NCBI RefSeq assembly: GCF_039812505.1
Contig: NZ_JBDIAQ010000087.1
Span: 1-14,522 of the forward strand
Length of the DNA stretch: 14,522 bases
Reading direction: 5' to 3'
From: Intrasporangium_A sp039812505
GTDB taxonomy: Bacteria > Actinomycetota > Actinomycetes > Actinomycetales > Dermatophilaceae
The position numbers were made by a program, and so were the translations under genes. Shown here one piece after another: positions 1-6,873 of this stretch (position 1 is the first letter of the stretch; the number at the start of each line of letters is the position of its first letter). The notes under the pieces are model-generated. The model was not told the DNA's origin, did not search any database, and saw nothing but the letters and a program-made list of their open reading frames with translations.

Positions 1-207
1 GCTGCACGGTCGATCGGGACTACTGCACGCTCGATGGGGGGGAAGTGCACGGTCGATCGGGGCTACTGCACGCTCGACGGGGAGAAGTGCACGGTCGATC
101 AGGACTACTGCACGCTACATGGGGAGAAGTGCACGGTCGATCAGGACTACTGCACCCTCGATGGGGAGAAGTGCACGGTCGATCGGGAGAAGTGCACGCT
201 CGATGGG
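1..207. repeat. Tandem array of ten 21-bp units, left edge truncated by the window
   Basis: The tetramer GCAC recurs at 4, 25, 47, 68, 89, 110, 131, 152, 173 and 194, a period of exactly 21 bp except for one 22-bp step (25 to 47), where a G run has gained a base. Two unit types alternate. Type A starts GCACGGTCGATCRGGA and ends CTACT; type B starts GCACGCTCGATGGGGA and ends GAAGT. The true period is therefore a 42-bp AB dimer. The unit at 173 is a hybrid with an A head and a B tail, and the last unit is partial. There are no unique spacers, so it is not CRISPR. The array ends about 15 bp before the putative -10 of the next gene. Its function is unknown. A related array lies inverted at 14418-14522. 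Confidence 0.95.
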
Positions 208-221
208 GGAGGGGGCGCGAC

Positions 222-227
222 TAGAGT
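222..227 (+). promoter_or_regulatory. Putative -10 element of a leaderless promoter
   Basis: TAGAGT matches the actinobacterial TANNNT -10 pattern and is followed by 7 nt and then GTG at 235, so transcription could start on the start codon. No convincing -35 is visible. The -35 position would fall in the last unit of the 21-bp array, so the array could influence this promoter. Confidence 0.4.
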
Positions 228-234
228 GCCGGGG

Positions 235-1215
235 GTGACGATCGCGAGCGGGATCGGGTCCTGGCCCGGCACGTCGGTCCGCGACGCCCTCGCGCAGGTC
301 CGCGAGCTGCTCGACGGGCACCTGCCCTACCTCCCCGAGCTGCCCGAGCGGGGTCCTGGCGCCGACCTGGTCGGGCGCGGCGCCGGCCTGCTCGTCGAGC
401 TGCCCGTCGACCTGCAGCCGGTCGGCTGGCGCCTGGTGGACCGCCCCGGCCGCGACGCGAGCCGCACCGCGGCGCTCTGGCGCGAGGACCTCGACGAGCT
501 GGCCGAGGCCTTCGACGGCCACACCGGCCCACTCAAGCTCCAGGTCGCCGGGCCGTGGACCCTCGCCGCGAGCATCTGGCTCCCGCGGGGCGAGCGGGCC
601 GTGGTCGACGAGGGAGCGGCTCGTGACCTCGTCGAGTCCCTCGCGGAGGGCGTGCGCGGGCACGTCGCGGCGGTCCGGGGCCTGGTCCCGGGCGCCGAGG
701 TCGTCCTGCAGGTGGACGAGCCTTCGCTGCCGGCGGTGCTCGACGGGCGGCTGCCCACCGCCTCGGGCTTCGGCCGGTTGCCCGCCGTCGACCCGCAGGT
801 CGCGCTGGCCGGCCTGCGCACGGTGCTGGCCGCACACGAGGGCCCCACCGTCGTCCACTGCTGCGCGGCCCGCCCGCCGCTGCCGCTGCTGCGCTCGGCC
901 GGGCCGACCGCCCTGAGCCTCGACTGCACCCTGCTCGGTCCGCGCGGGTGGGAGGGGGTGGCGGTCGCGGCGGAGAGCGGCATCCGGCTGCATGCCGGCA
1001 TCGTGCCCACCGACGGGGCGCGCACCCGCGTGCCGGAGCTGGCCGACGCGCTGGTGGACCCCTGGCGCGGGGTCGGTATGCCGCTGAGCTCGCTCTGCGA
1101 CGTGGTCGTGACCCCGACGTGCGGGCTTGGCGGACGGTCCGCCGGGGTGGCGCGCGCGGTGCAGCGAGCCGCGGTCGAGACCGCGGGCGAGCTGGCCGAG
1201 CGCGCCGCCGGCTAG
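235..1215 (+). CDS. Short methionine-synthase-like protein (MetE C-terminal-type barrel)
   Basis: A 326-residue protein resembling the C-terminal, zinc-binding catalytic barrel of cobalamin-independent methionine synthase (MetE). It has no N-terminal barrel, which is typical of the short family found beside ligA in actinobacteria. The N-terminus carries the IGSWPG motif (residues 7-12). Candidate zinc ligands are H208 and C210 in HCC and C296 in TPTCGLG. D230 lies about where MetE has its glutamate ligand. These features suggest a zinc-dependent methyltransferase acting on a thiol, possibly homocysteine; the methyl donor cannot be inferred. I chose GTG 235 because TAGAGT lies 7 nt upstream and homologues begin near this motif. 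GTG 226, with a G-rich run upstream, is the alternative. The open frame continues upstream into the repeat array, and that part is unlikely to be translated. The gene converges with the L,D-transpeptidase, with 4 bp between the stop codons. Confidence 0.85.
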   Translation: MTIASGIGSWPGTSVRDALAQVRELLDGHLPYLPELPERGPGADLVGRGAGLLVELPVDLQPVGWRLVDRPGRDASRTAALWREDLDELAEAFDGHTGPLKLQVAGPWTLAASIWLPRGERAVVDEGAARDLVESLAEGVRGHVAAVRGLVPGAEVVLQVDEPSLPAVLDGRLPTASGFGRLPAVDPQVALAGLRTVLAAHEGPTVVHCCAARPPLPLLRSAGPTALSLDCTLLGPRGWEGVAVAAESGIRLHAGIVPTDGARTRVPELADALVDPWRGVGMPLSSLCDVVVTPTCGLGGRSAGVARAVQRAAVETAGELAERAAG

Positions 1216-1219
1216 CCGG

Positions 1220-2437
1220 TCAGAGGGCCGAGCCCTTCTCGTACTGCTTCCAGCTGAGGTTCCAGTCGGCGTAGCCGTTGCCCATCGTCATCGGCTTGTT
1301 CGACCCGGTCGTCTCCACGACGTCACCGATGCGGAAGTTGTCCCACACCCAGTCGCCGGCCACGTTGCTGATGCCCGTGCAGCCGTGGCTGACGTTGGCA
1401 TAGCCCTGCTGGGCCACCGACCACGGTGCGGTGTGCAGGAACTCGCCCGAGTGGGTCAGCTGCAGCGCGTAGTTGACCTTCACGTCGTGGTAGTAGGCCG
1501 CGTCGCCCGGCTTGAGCCCGATCGACTCGGCCTTCATGGTGAACTGCGAGTACTTGGCCATGATGACCTTGACGCCCGAGCGGGTCTCCCAGCCGGGACG
1601 CCCGCCGGAGATCGGGATGCGCCGGACCTTGTCGCCGTTGACGTAGACGTCCATCTGGTGCGTCCTGAGGTTGACCTTGGCGATGACCGACCGGCCCACG
1701 GTGAAGTCCGCGGTGCGGGACTGCTCGCCGAAGCGCTTGCCACCGGCCGGCACGCCGTTGAGGTCGGCCTCGACGTGCACCTTGGTGCCGGGCTTCCAGA
1801 AGCTCTTGGGCCGCCAGTGCGCCTCGCGGTCGGACAGCCAGTACCACGACCCGGCCTGCGCCGGCGTGGAGGTGACCTTCATGTGCTTCTCGAAGTTGGC
1901 CTTGTCGACGACCGGCAGGTCGAAGGTGACGATGACCGGCATGCCCACGCCGACGGTCTGGCCGTCGGGGATCACCTTGACGTAGATCTGGTCGTCGAGC
2001 GTGAGGTTGGCGGTGCGGAAGGTCTGCGTCGTCGAGACGAAGGCGCCGGACTCGTCGTGGCCCTCCATCCTCAGGGTGTACTTCACGCCGGGCTCGAGCA
2101 GGTCCTTGGCGGTCCACGTGCCGGACTCGAGCCAGCCGTCGACGGCCACGTGCTTGCCCTTCTTGCTCAGGTAGGACAGCGACGCCTGGGCGAGCGTGCC
2201 CGACTCCACCTGCGCCGTGACCCGGGTGTCGACCGGGACGTCCGAGGCCTTGTCGCCGGGCGTGGTGACCCAGTCGACCGGCGGCGTCGCCGGGGTGCTG
2301 CTGGTCGACGGTGCCGAGCCGCCCTCGGCCACGGGCGGGGAGCCCGCGTTGGCAGTGGCGTTGCACGCCGACAACCCGATCATGGCGATGATCGCCAGAC
2401 CTGCTGCCATCGACTTCGACCTACCCTTGACCTGCAC
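1220..2437 (-). CDS. L,D-transpeptidase (YkuD domain), Ig-like domain lipoprotein
   Basis: A 405-residue exported lipoprotein that should form 3-3 cross-links in peptidoglycan outside the membrane. A short basic N-terminus and hydrophobic stretch lead to the lipobox LSAC, with the lipidated cysteine at residue 25. A Ser/Thr/Pro-rich linker follows, then Ig-like segments (about residues 60-230), then the YkuD catalytic domain. That domain shows HTAPWS and NVSHGCTGIS, with H351 and nucleophile C353. The architecture matches mycobacterial Ldt enzymes. A C-terminal tail of about 30 residues is rich in Trp and Tyr. GTG 2437 is preferred because AGAGAGG (2450-2444) lies 6 nt upstream. ATG 2443 is in frame but directly abuts that AGAGAGG, so it is poorly spaced. 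An ATG at 2479 would add a non-secretory extension. The gene is transcribed divergently from ligA and converges on the methionine-synthase-like gene. Confidence 0.93.
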   Translation of the reverse strand: MQVKGRSKSMAAGLAIIAMIGLSACNATANAGSPPVAEGGSAPSTSSTPATPPVDWVTTPGDKASDVPVDTRVTAQVESGTLAQASLSYLSKKGKHVAVDGWLESGTWTAKDLLEPGVKYTLRMEGHDESGAFVSTTQTFRTANLTLDDQIYVKVIPDGQTVGVGMPVIVTFDLPVVDKANFEKHMKVTSTPAQAGSWYWLSDREAHWRPKSFWKPGTKVHVEADLNGVPAGGKRFGEQSRTADFTVGRSVIAKVNLRTHQMDVYVNGDKVRRIPISGGRPGWETRSGVKVIMAKYSQFTMKAESIGLKPGDAAYYHDVKVNYALQLTHSGEFLHTAPWSVAQQGYANVSHGCTGISNVAGDWVWDNFRIGDVVETTGSNKPMTMGNGYADWNLSWKQYEKGSAL

Positions 2438-2466
2438 ACGCATCCTCTCTGGTCCGGCCGTCCCGC

Positions 2467-2494
2467 AGTCGCGCAGCATCAGTCGCGCAGCATC
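2467..2494. repeat. Tandem duplication of a 14-bp sequence in the L,D-transpeptidase leader
   Basis: AGTCGCGCAGCATC is present twice without a gap (2467-2480 and 2481-2494). On the minus strand each copy supplies an ATG-CTG-CGC-GAC sequence. The duplication places two ATGs in different frames just upstream of the L,D-transpeptidase start. Confidence 0.9.
2479..2493 (-). other. Possible four-codon upstream ORF (MLRD-stop)
   Basis: On the minus strand ATG 2493 opens a frame of four codons ending in TGA at 2481-2479. This stop overlaps a second ATG (2479) as TGATG, and the second ATG is in frame with the L,D-transpeptidase. Termination-reinitiation or leader-peptide control is conceivable. Nothing else supports translation, and the arrangement may simply result from the 14-bp duplication. 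Confidence 0.25.
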
Positions 2495-2500
2495 GGCCCC

Positions 2501-2506
2501 TCTATC
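2501..2506 (-). promoter_or_regulatory. Weak candidate -10 for the L,D-transpeptidase gene
   Basis: Minus-strand GATAGA preceded by TGT resembles an extended -10 and lies 7 nt upstream of ATG 2493. It lacks the final T of TANNNT, and I see no good -35 at 17-18 bp, so the call is tentative. Confidence 0.25.
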
Positions 2507-2667
2507 ACATTCCGGGCTCCAGTGTCCCCGATAGGTGCCAAGATCGCCAAAACGTCGGCGCGTCGTGTCGTGGCGCCGGGGCAGCTCGTGGGGGGCGACC
2601 GGCCCCCACCTCGCGGTGGGCAGGGTGGGCCACCCCGGGCCCGGCGGTACCGCTCGCGGCCCGCTGG

Positions 2668-2673
2668 CAGGAT
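2668..2673 (+). promoter_or_regulatory. Putative -10 of a leaderless ligA promoter
   Basis: CAGGAT (one mismatch to TANNNT) is followed by 6 nt and GTG 2680. No purine-rich ribosome-binding site stands at the usual distance, which favours a leaderless transcript. No recognisable -35 was found. Confidence 0.35.
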
Positions 2674-2679
2674 GGACAG

Positions 2680-4839
2680 GTGACCCAGACCAATCCGACC
2701 GTCGGCACCGGTGCCGGCCCGGGCGCCGACGTCCCGGCGGCGGTGCACCGGGAGTGGATCGAGCTGGCCGAGCAGGCCTCCGCCGCGCAGTTCGCCTACT
2801 ACGTGCGCGACGCCCCGACGCTCAGCGATGCCGCGTACGACCGGATCATGCGGCGCCTGAACGCGATCGAGGAGCAGTGGCCGGCGCTGCGCACCCCGAA
2901 GAGCCCGACCCAGCAGGTCGGCGCCGCCGCCTTCGCCACCGGCTTCGAGCCGGTCGACCACCTGGAGCGGATGCTCAGCCTCGACGACGTCTTCTCCTTC
3001 GACGAGCTGCGCGCCTGGTTCGAGCGCGTCGAGCGGCAGGTCGACACCGGGTGCCACTTCCTCACCGAGCGCAAGATCGACGGGCTGGCCATCAACCTGC
3101 TCTACGAGCGTGGCCGGCTGACCCGGGCGCTGACCCGCGGTGACGGCCGTACCGGCGAGGACGTCACGCACAACGTCCGGACGATCGGCGACGTACCGTC
3201 CCGCCTGCACGGCACCTCCCTGCCGGAGCTGATCGAGATCCGCGGCGAGATCTTCTTCCCGACGGCGGCCTTCGCCGACCTGAACGCCGGTCTCGTCGAG
3301 GCGGGCCGGGCGCCGTTCGCCAACCCCCGCAACGCGGCCGCGGGGTCGTTGCGGCAGAAGGACCCCCGGGTCACCGCGAGCCGGCCGCTGCGCATGCTCG
3401 TCCATGGCATCGGCGCCCGGCGCGGCATCGAGATCGCCAGGCAGAGCGAGGCCTACGAGGTGTTCCACGCCTGGGGGCTGCCCACCGCGAGCGACTACCG
3501 GGTGCTCGACGACATCGCCGGCGTCGAGGCGTACGTGACCTACTGCGGCGAGCACCGGCACGACGGCCTGTTCGACATCGACGGGGTGGTCGTCAAGGTC
3601 GACGAGATCGAGCTGCAGGACCGGCTCGGCACGACCTCGCGGGCACCGCGCTGGGCGGTCGCCTACAAGTACCCGCCGCAGGAGGTCAACACCAGGCTGC
3701 TCGACATCCGCGTCAACGTCGGCCGGACCGGGCGTGTCACGCCGTACGGCGTCATGGTGCCCGTGGTCGTCGCCGGCTCCACCGTCGAGCAGGCCACCCT
3801 GCACAACGCGCACGAGATAGCCCGCAAGGGCGTGCTGATCGGCGACACGGTGGTGCTGCGCAAGGCCGGCGACGTCATCCCGGAGATCGTCGGGCCGGTG
3901 GTCGAGCTGCGCGACGGTACGGAGCGGGCCTTCGTCATGCCGAGCGAGTGCCCCTCCTGCGGCACCCCCCTCGCCCCCGAGAAGGAGGGCGACAAGGACA
4001 TCCGCTGCCCGAACGCCCGGTCCTGCCCGAGCCAGCTGCGCGAGCGGCTCTTCGCCCTGGCGGCCCGCAGCGCCCTCGACATCGAGGCGCTCGGCTGGGA
4101 GGGCGCGCTCGCCCTGCTCGAGTCGGGGACGGTCACGGACGAGGGCGACCTGTTCCCCCCGCCCGCGGACAGCCCCCGGGCGGGAGAGTACGGGCTGACC
4201 CGCGAACGGCTCACCGGGGTCGCGCTCTACACGCGGGCCGCGAAGAAGTCGGACCCGCCCGAGTACGTCGCCGACGGCCGCGTCCTGTCGGCGAACGGCG
4301 AGCGCCTGCTCGCCGAGCTGGAGAAGGCGAAGACCCAGCCGCTGTGGCGGGTCCTGGTCGCCCTGTCGATCCGGCACGTCGGCCCCACCGCGGCACGGGC
4401 GCTCGCGAGCGAGTTCGGGTCGGTCGAGGAGATCCGCACGGCAGATCCCGAGCGCCTGGCCCTGGCCGACGGCGTCGGCGGCGTGATCGCCGAGTCGGTG
4501 CGCGCCTGGTTCGAGGTGGACTGGCACTTGGCGATCGTCGACAAGTGGGCCGCCGCCGGGGTGCGGATGGCCGAGGAGCGTCAGGAGTCCCTGGAACGGA
4601 CCCTGGCGGGCCGCACCGTCGTGGTGACCGGCACGCTCGAGGGCTTCTCCCGCGACGAGAGCAAGGAGGCCATCGTCACCCGCGGCGGCAAGGCGGCCGG
4701 CTCGGTGTCGAAGAACACCGACTGGGTCGTCGTCGGCGCGGGCGCCGGGTCCAAGGCGGCCAAGGCCGAGCAGCTCGGGGTGCCGGTGCTGGACGAGGCG
4801 CAGTTCGTCCGACTGCTGCAGACCGGCTCGCCGGACTGA
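2680..4839 (+). CDS. ligA: NAD-dependent DNA ligase LigA
   Basis: A 719-residue bacterial replicative ligase that seals nicks in replication and repair using NAD as adenylate donor. The adenylation domain contains KIDG with the adenylated lysine K132, SLDDVF, and DGVVVKVDE followed by AVAYKYPPQE (K330). After the OB region comes a four-cysteine zinc finger (C424, C427, C443, C449), then helix-hairpin-helix repeats. A C-terminal BRCT domain starts near residue 642 (GRTVVVTGTLEG). It is longer than the roughly 670 residues of E. coli LigA because of an insertion of about 30 residues within 490-540, between the zinc finger and the last HhH repeats. Related expansions occur in actinobacterial ligases. 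GTG 2680 fits a leaderless start. The gene is separated from gatC by 130 bp that include a strong hairpin. Confidence 0.98.
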   Translation: MTQTNPTVGTGAGPGADVPAAVHREWIELAEQASAAQFAYYVRDAPTLSDAAYDRIMRRLNAIEEQWPALRTPKSPTQQVGAAAFATGFEPVDHLERMLSLDDVFSFDELRAWFERVERQVDTGCHFLTERKIDGLAINLLYERGRLTRALTRGDGRTGEDVTHNVRTIGDVPSRLHGTSLPELIEIRGEIFFPTAAFADLNAGLVEAGRAPFANPRNAAAGSLRQKDPRVTASRPLRMLVHGIGARRGIEIARQSEAYEVFHAWGLPTASDYRVLDDIAGVEAYVTYCGEHRHDGLFDIDGVVVKVDEIELQDRLGTTSRAPRWAVAYKYPPQEVNTRLLDIRVNVGRTGRVTPYGVMVPVVVAGSTVEQATLHNAHEIARKGVLIGDTVVLRKAGDVIPEIVGPVVELRDGTERAFVMPSECPSCGTPLAPEKEGDKDIRCPNARSCPSQLRERLFALAARSALDIEALGWEGALALLESGTVTDEGDLFPPPADSPRAGEYGLTRERLTGVALYTRAAKKSDPPEYVADGRVLSANGERLLAELEKAKTQPLWRVLVALSIRHVGPTAARALASEFGSVEEIRTADPERLALADGVGGVIAESVRAWFEVDWHLAIVDKWAAAGVRMAEERQESLERTLAGRTVVVTGTLEGFSRDESKEAIVTRGGKAAGSVSKNTDWVVVGAGAGSKAAKAEQLGVPVLDEAQFVRLLQTGSPD

Positions 4840-4872
4840 CCGCCCCGGACCGGTCGACCGGGCTGCGGAAGT

Positions 4873-4893
4873 GCCCGCCCGACGGGGGCGGGC
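4873..4893 (+). terminator. Hairpin after ligA, candidate terminator
   Basis: A perfect 8-bp G/C stem (GCCCGCCC with GGGCGGGC) has a 5-nt loop, GACGG, and begins 33 bp after the ligA stop. There is no T tract, as is common in high-G+C actinomycetes. It could terminate or attenuate ligA transcription ahead of the separate gatC promoter. Confidence 0.45.
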
Positions 4894-4956
4894 GCCGAGC
4901 GAGGCGGGCGGCGGATGTGGGCGTGTGCGCGGTCGGCGGGGCTCCGCAGGGCCACC

Positions 4957-4962
4957 TAGACT
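4957..4962 (+). promoter_or_regulatory. Putative -10 of a leaderless gatC promoter
   Basis: TAGACT matches TANNNT and lies 7 nt before ATG 4970, so the mRNA probably starts at or next to the start codon. This supports the short gatC start over longer upstream frames. No clear -35 is seen. Confidence 0.5.
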
Positions 4963-4969
4963 GGCCCGC

Positions 4970-5266
4970 ATGTCCTCACTCACCCGCGACGACGTGGCGC
5001 ACCTGGCCATGCTCGCCCGCATCGACCTCAGCGACGCCGAGCTCGACCGGATGGTCGGCGAGCTCGACGTCATCCTGGCCGCCGTCGCCAAGGTGCAGCA
5101 GGCGCCGATCGAGGGGGTCGCGCCGATGTCGCACCCCGTGCCGCTGACCAACGTCACCCGGCCCGACGTCGTGCGCCCGAGCCTCACCCCGGCCGAGGCG
5201 CTGTCCGGCGCCCCCGAGGTGGCGGAGCAGCGCTTCCGCGTGCCGCGCATCCTGACCGAGGACTGA
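4970..5266 (+). CDS. gatC: Asp-tRNA(Asn)/Glu-tRNA(Gln) amidotransferase subunit C
   Basis: A 98-residue GatC, the usual length of the family. It is the small subunit that wraps around GatA and GatB and stabilises the amidotransferase. The N-terminus SLTRDDVAHLAMLARIDLS and the segment around MSHPVPLTNVTRPDVV are characteristic, and the C-terminus RFRVPRILTED is the conserved GatA/GatB contact tail. ATG 4970 is chosen because the family starts here and a TAGACT -10 lies just upstream. An in-frame start near 4871 would add 33 residues unlike GatC. gatA follows after 78 bp that contain a 30-bp near-palindrome. Confidence 0.97.
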   Translation: MSSLTRDDVAHLAMLARIDLSDAELDRMVGELDVILAAVAKVQQAPIEGVAPMSHPVPLTNVTRPDVVRPSLTPAEALSGAPEVAEQRFRVPRILTED

Positions 5267-5272
5267 GGTCAC

Positions 5273-5302
5273 GTATGCCGCTCAGCCGGCTGGGCGGCAT
5301 AC
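5273..5302. repeat. 30-bp near-perfect palindrome between gatC and gatA
   Basis: The arms GTATGCCG (5273-5280) and CGGCATAC (5295-5302) are exact reverse complements. The inner 14 bases also pair except for one T-G position, so the dyad is continuous around a centre at 5287/5288. As RNA it would be a long hairpin whose innermost bases form the loop; as DNA it could be a protein-binding dyad. No T tract follows. It might tune gatC versus gatA expression or be an mRNA processing site. Each arm is a copy of an octamer that recurs elsewhere in the window. Confidence 0.85.
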
Positions 5303-5344
5303 CGACCCTCCCAGCGAACTTGCTTGACGACAAAGGGAACTGAC

Positions 5345-6871
5345 GTGAACTCCGATCTGACCCGGGCCACCGCCGCCGAGCTCGCCGAGGCGCTCGCGAG
5401 CCGGAGCGTCTCGTCGGTCGAGGTGACCCAGGCGCACCTGGACCGCATCGCGGCCGTCGACGGGCAGGTGCACGCCTACCTGCACCTCGACCCCGACGGG
5501 GCGCTCGCGACCGCCCGTACGGTCGACCAGCGCCGGGTCGCCGGGGAGCAGCTGCCGGCGCTCGCGGGCGTGCCGGTCGCGGTCAAGGACGTGATGGCGA
5601 CCCGTGGGCTGCCGACGACCTGCGGAAGCCGCACCCTGCAGGGGTGGGTGCCGCCCTACGACGCGACGGTGGTGACCCGGCTGCGCGCCGAGGGCATGCC
5701 GATCCTGGGCAAGACGAACATGGACGAGTTCGCGATGGGCAGCTCGACGGAGCACTCCGCCTACGGCCCGACCCGCAACCCGTGGGACCTCGAGCGGATC
5801 CCGGGCGGTTCGGGCGGGGGCTCGAGCGCGGCCGTCGCCTCGTTCCAGGCGCCGCTGGCGATCGGCACCGACACCGGCGGCTCGATCCGGCAGCCGGCCG
5901 CGGTGACCGGCAGCGTCGGGACCAAGCCGACCTACGGCGGGGTCTCCCGCTACGGGCTCGTCGCGCTCGCCTCGTCCCTCGACCAGGCCGGCCCGTGCGC
6001 CCGGACGGTGCTCGACACTGCGCTGCTGCACGGCGTCATCGCCGGCCACGACCCGATGGACTCGACCTCGATCGACGCGCCGGTGCCGCCGGTGGTCGCG
6101 GCGGCCCGCGCGGGCCGGGTGCACGGCCTGAGGGTCGGGGTCGTGCGCGAGCTCGGCGGGGCCGGCTACCAGCCCGGCGTGCGGGCCCGGTTCGACGAGG
6201 CCGTGCAGCTGCTCGTCGACGGCGGCGCCGAGGTGGCCGAGGTGTCGTGCCCCAGCTTCGAGTACGCCCTTGCGGCGTACTACCTGATCCTGCCGAGCGA
6301 GGCGAGCTCGAACCTGGCGAAGTTCGACGCGATGCGCTACGGCCTGCGGGTCGGTCCGCAGGGTGTGGCCGACCCGAGCGCCGAGCAGGTCATGGCGGCC
6401 TCCCGCGAGGCCGGCTTCGGGCCCGAGGTCAAGCGCCGCATCATCCTGGGCACCTACGCACTCAGCTCGGGCTACTACGACGCCTACTACGGCTCGGCGC
6501 AGAAGGTGCGCACGCTGATCGCGCAGGACTTCCAGCGCGCCTTCGAGCAGGTCGACGTGCTGCTCAGCCCGACCGCCCCGACCACCGCGTTCCGGTTCGG
6601 CGACAAGCTGGCCGACCCGATGGCGATGTACCTGAACGACATCGCGACCATCCCGGCCAACCTCGCCGGCGTCCCCGGGATCTCGCTGCCCTCGGGCCTG
6701 GCCGACGAGGACGGCCTGCCGGCCGGCATCCAGGTCCTCGCCCCGGCGATGCGCGACGACCGCCTCTACAGCGTCGGCGCCGCGCTCGAACGGGCGCTCG
6801 CGCAGCGGTGGGGCGGACTGCTGCTCGACCGCGCCCCGGAGCTCGACGGTACGACGGAGAAGGGAGCCTGA
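5345..6871 (+). CDS. gatA: Asp-tRNA(Asn)/Glu-tRNA(Gln) amidotransferase subunit A
   Basis: A 508-residue amidase-signature protein, the glutaminase subunit of GatCAB. It releases ammonia from glutamine and delivers it to GatB for amidation of Glu-tRNA(Gln) or Asp-tRNA(Asn). The Ser-cisSer-Lys triad is visible: K81 in VAVKD, S156 in PGGSGGGSSA and nucleophile S180 in TDTGGSIRQPA. These positions are each two greater than those I recall for Staphylococcus aureus GatA. The substrate-binding and C-terminal segments (SSGYYDAYY; LAGVPGISLPSG) are intact. GTG 5345 is selected because AAAGGGA (5332-5338) lies 6 nt upstream; a TTG at 5324 would be an atypical start. gatB starts 2 bp after the stop. 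Confidence 0.98.
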   Translation: MNSDLTRATAAELAEALASRSVSSVEVTQAHLDRIAAVDGQVHAYLHLDPDGALATARTVDQRRVAGEQLPALAGVPVAVKDVMATRGLPTTCGSRTLQGWVPPYDATVVTRLRAEGMPILGKTNMDEFAMGSSTEHSAYGPTRNPWDLERIPGGSGGGSSAAVASFQAPLAIGTDTGGSIRQPAAVTGSVGTKPTYGGVSRYGLVALASSLDQAGPCARTVLDTALLHGVIAGHDPMDSTSIDAPVPPVVAAARAGRVHGLRVGVVRELGGAGYQPGVRARFDEAVQLLVDGGAEVAEVSCPSFEYALAAYYLILPSEASSNLAKFDAMRYGLRVGPQGVADPSAEQVMAASREAGFGPEVKRRIILGTYALSSGYYDAYYGSAQKVRTLIAQDFQRAFEQVDVLLSPTAPTTAFRFGDKLADPMAMYLNDIATIPANLAGVPGISLPSGLADEDGLPAGIQVLAPAMRDDRLYSVGAALERALAQRWGGLLLDRAPELDGTTEKGA

Positions 6872-6873
6872 CG

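Noticed and set aside
1..207. CRISPR array
   Set aside because: Repeats are contiguous with no unique spacers, the 21-bp period is too short, and there are no cas genes.
34..234. N-terminal extension of the methionine-synthase-like protein through the repeat array
   Set aside because: The extension is only repeat-derived heptads. Homology starts at about residue 1 of the GTG 235 start, and a -10-like TAGAGT lies at 222-227.
208..234. SAM or cobalamin riboswitch before the methionine-synthase-like gene
   Set aside because: There is no space between the array and the start for such a structure, and no conserved riboswitch core was seen.
1127..2683. Plus-strand open frame of 518 codons opposite the L,D-transpeptidase
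   Set aside because: It is antisense to a gene with a complete lipobox and the SHGC catalytic motif. It shows no domain of its own.
4871..4969. Longer gatC start
   Set aside because: It would add 33 residues absent from the family and pass through the ligA terminator-like hairpin. ATG 4970 gives the normal 98 residues.
2479..5250. Minus-strand open frame of 923 codons opposite ligA and gatC
   Set aside because: It is antisense to two unmistakable genes. Its composition is a low-complexity Arg/Gly/Asp/Val mix expected from high-G+C shadow frames, and it has no recognisable domain.
5644..6873. Long upstream extension of the gatB frame
   Set aside because: It overlaps gatA in another frame and gives an Arg/Gly-rich translation. 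GTG 6874, with a ribosome site 7 nt upstream, fits the GatB family length.
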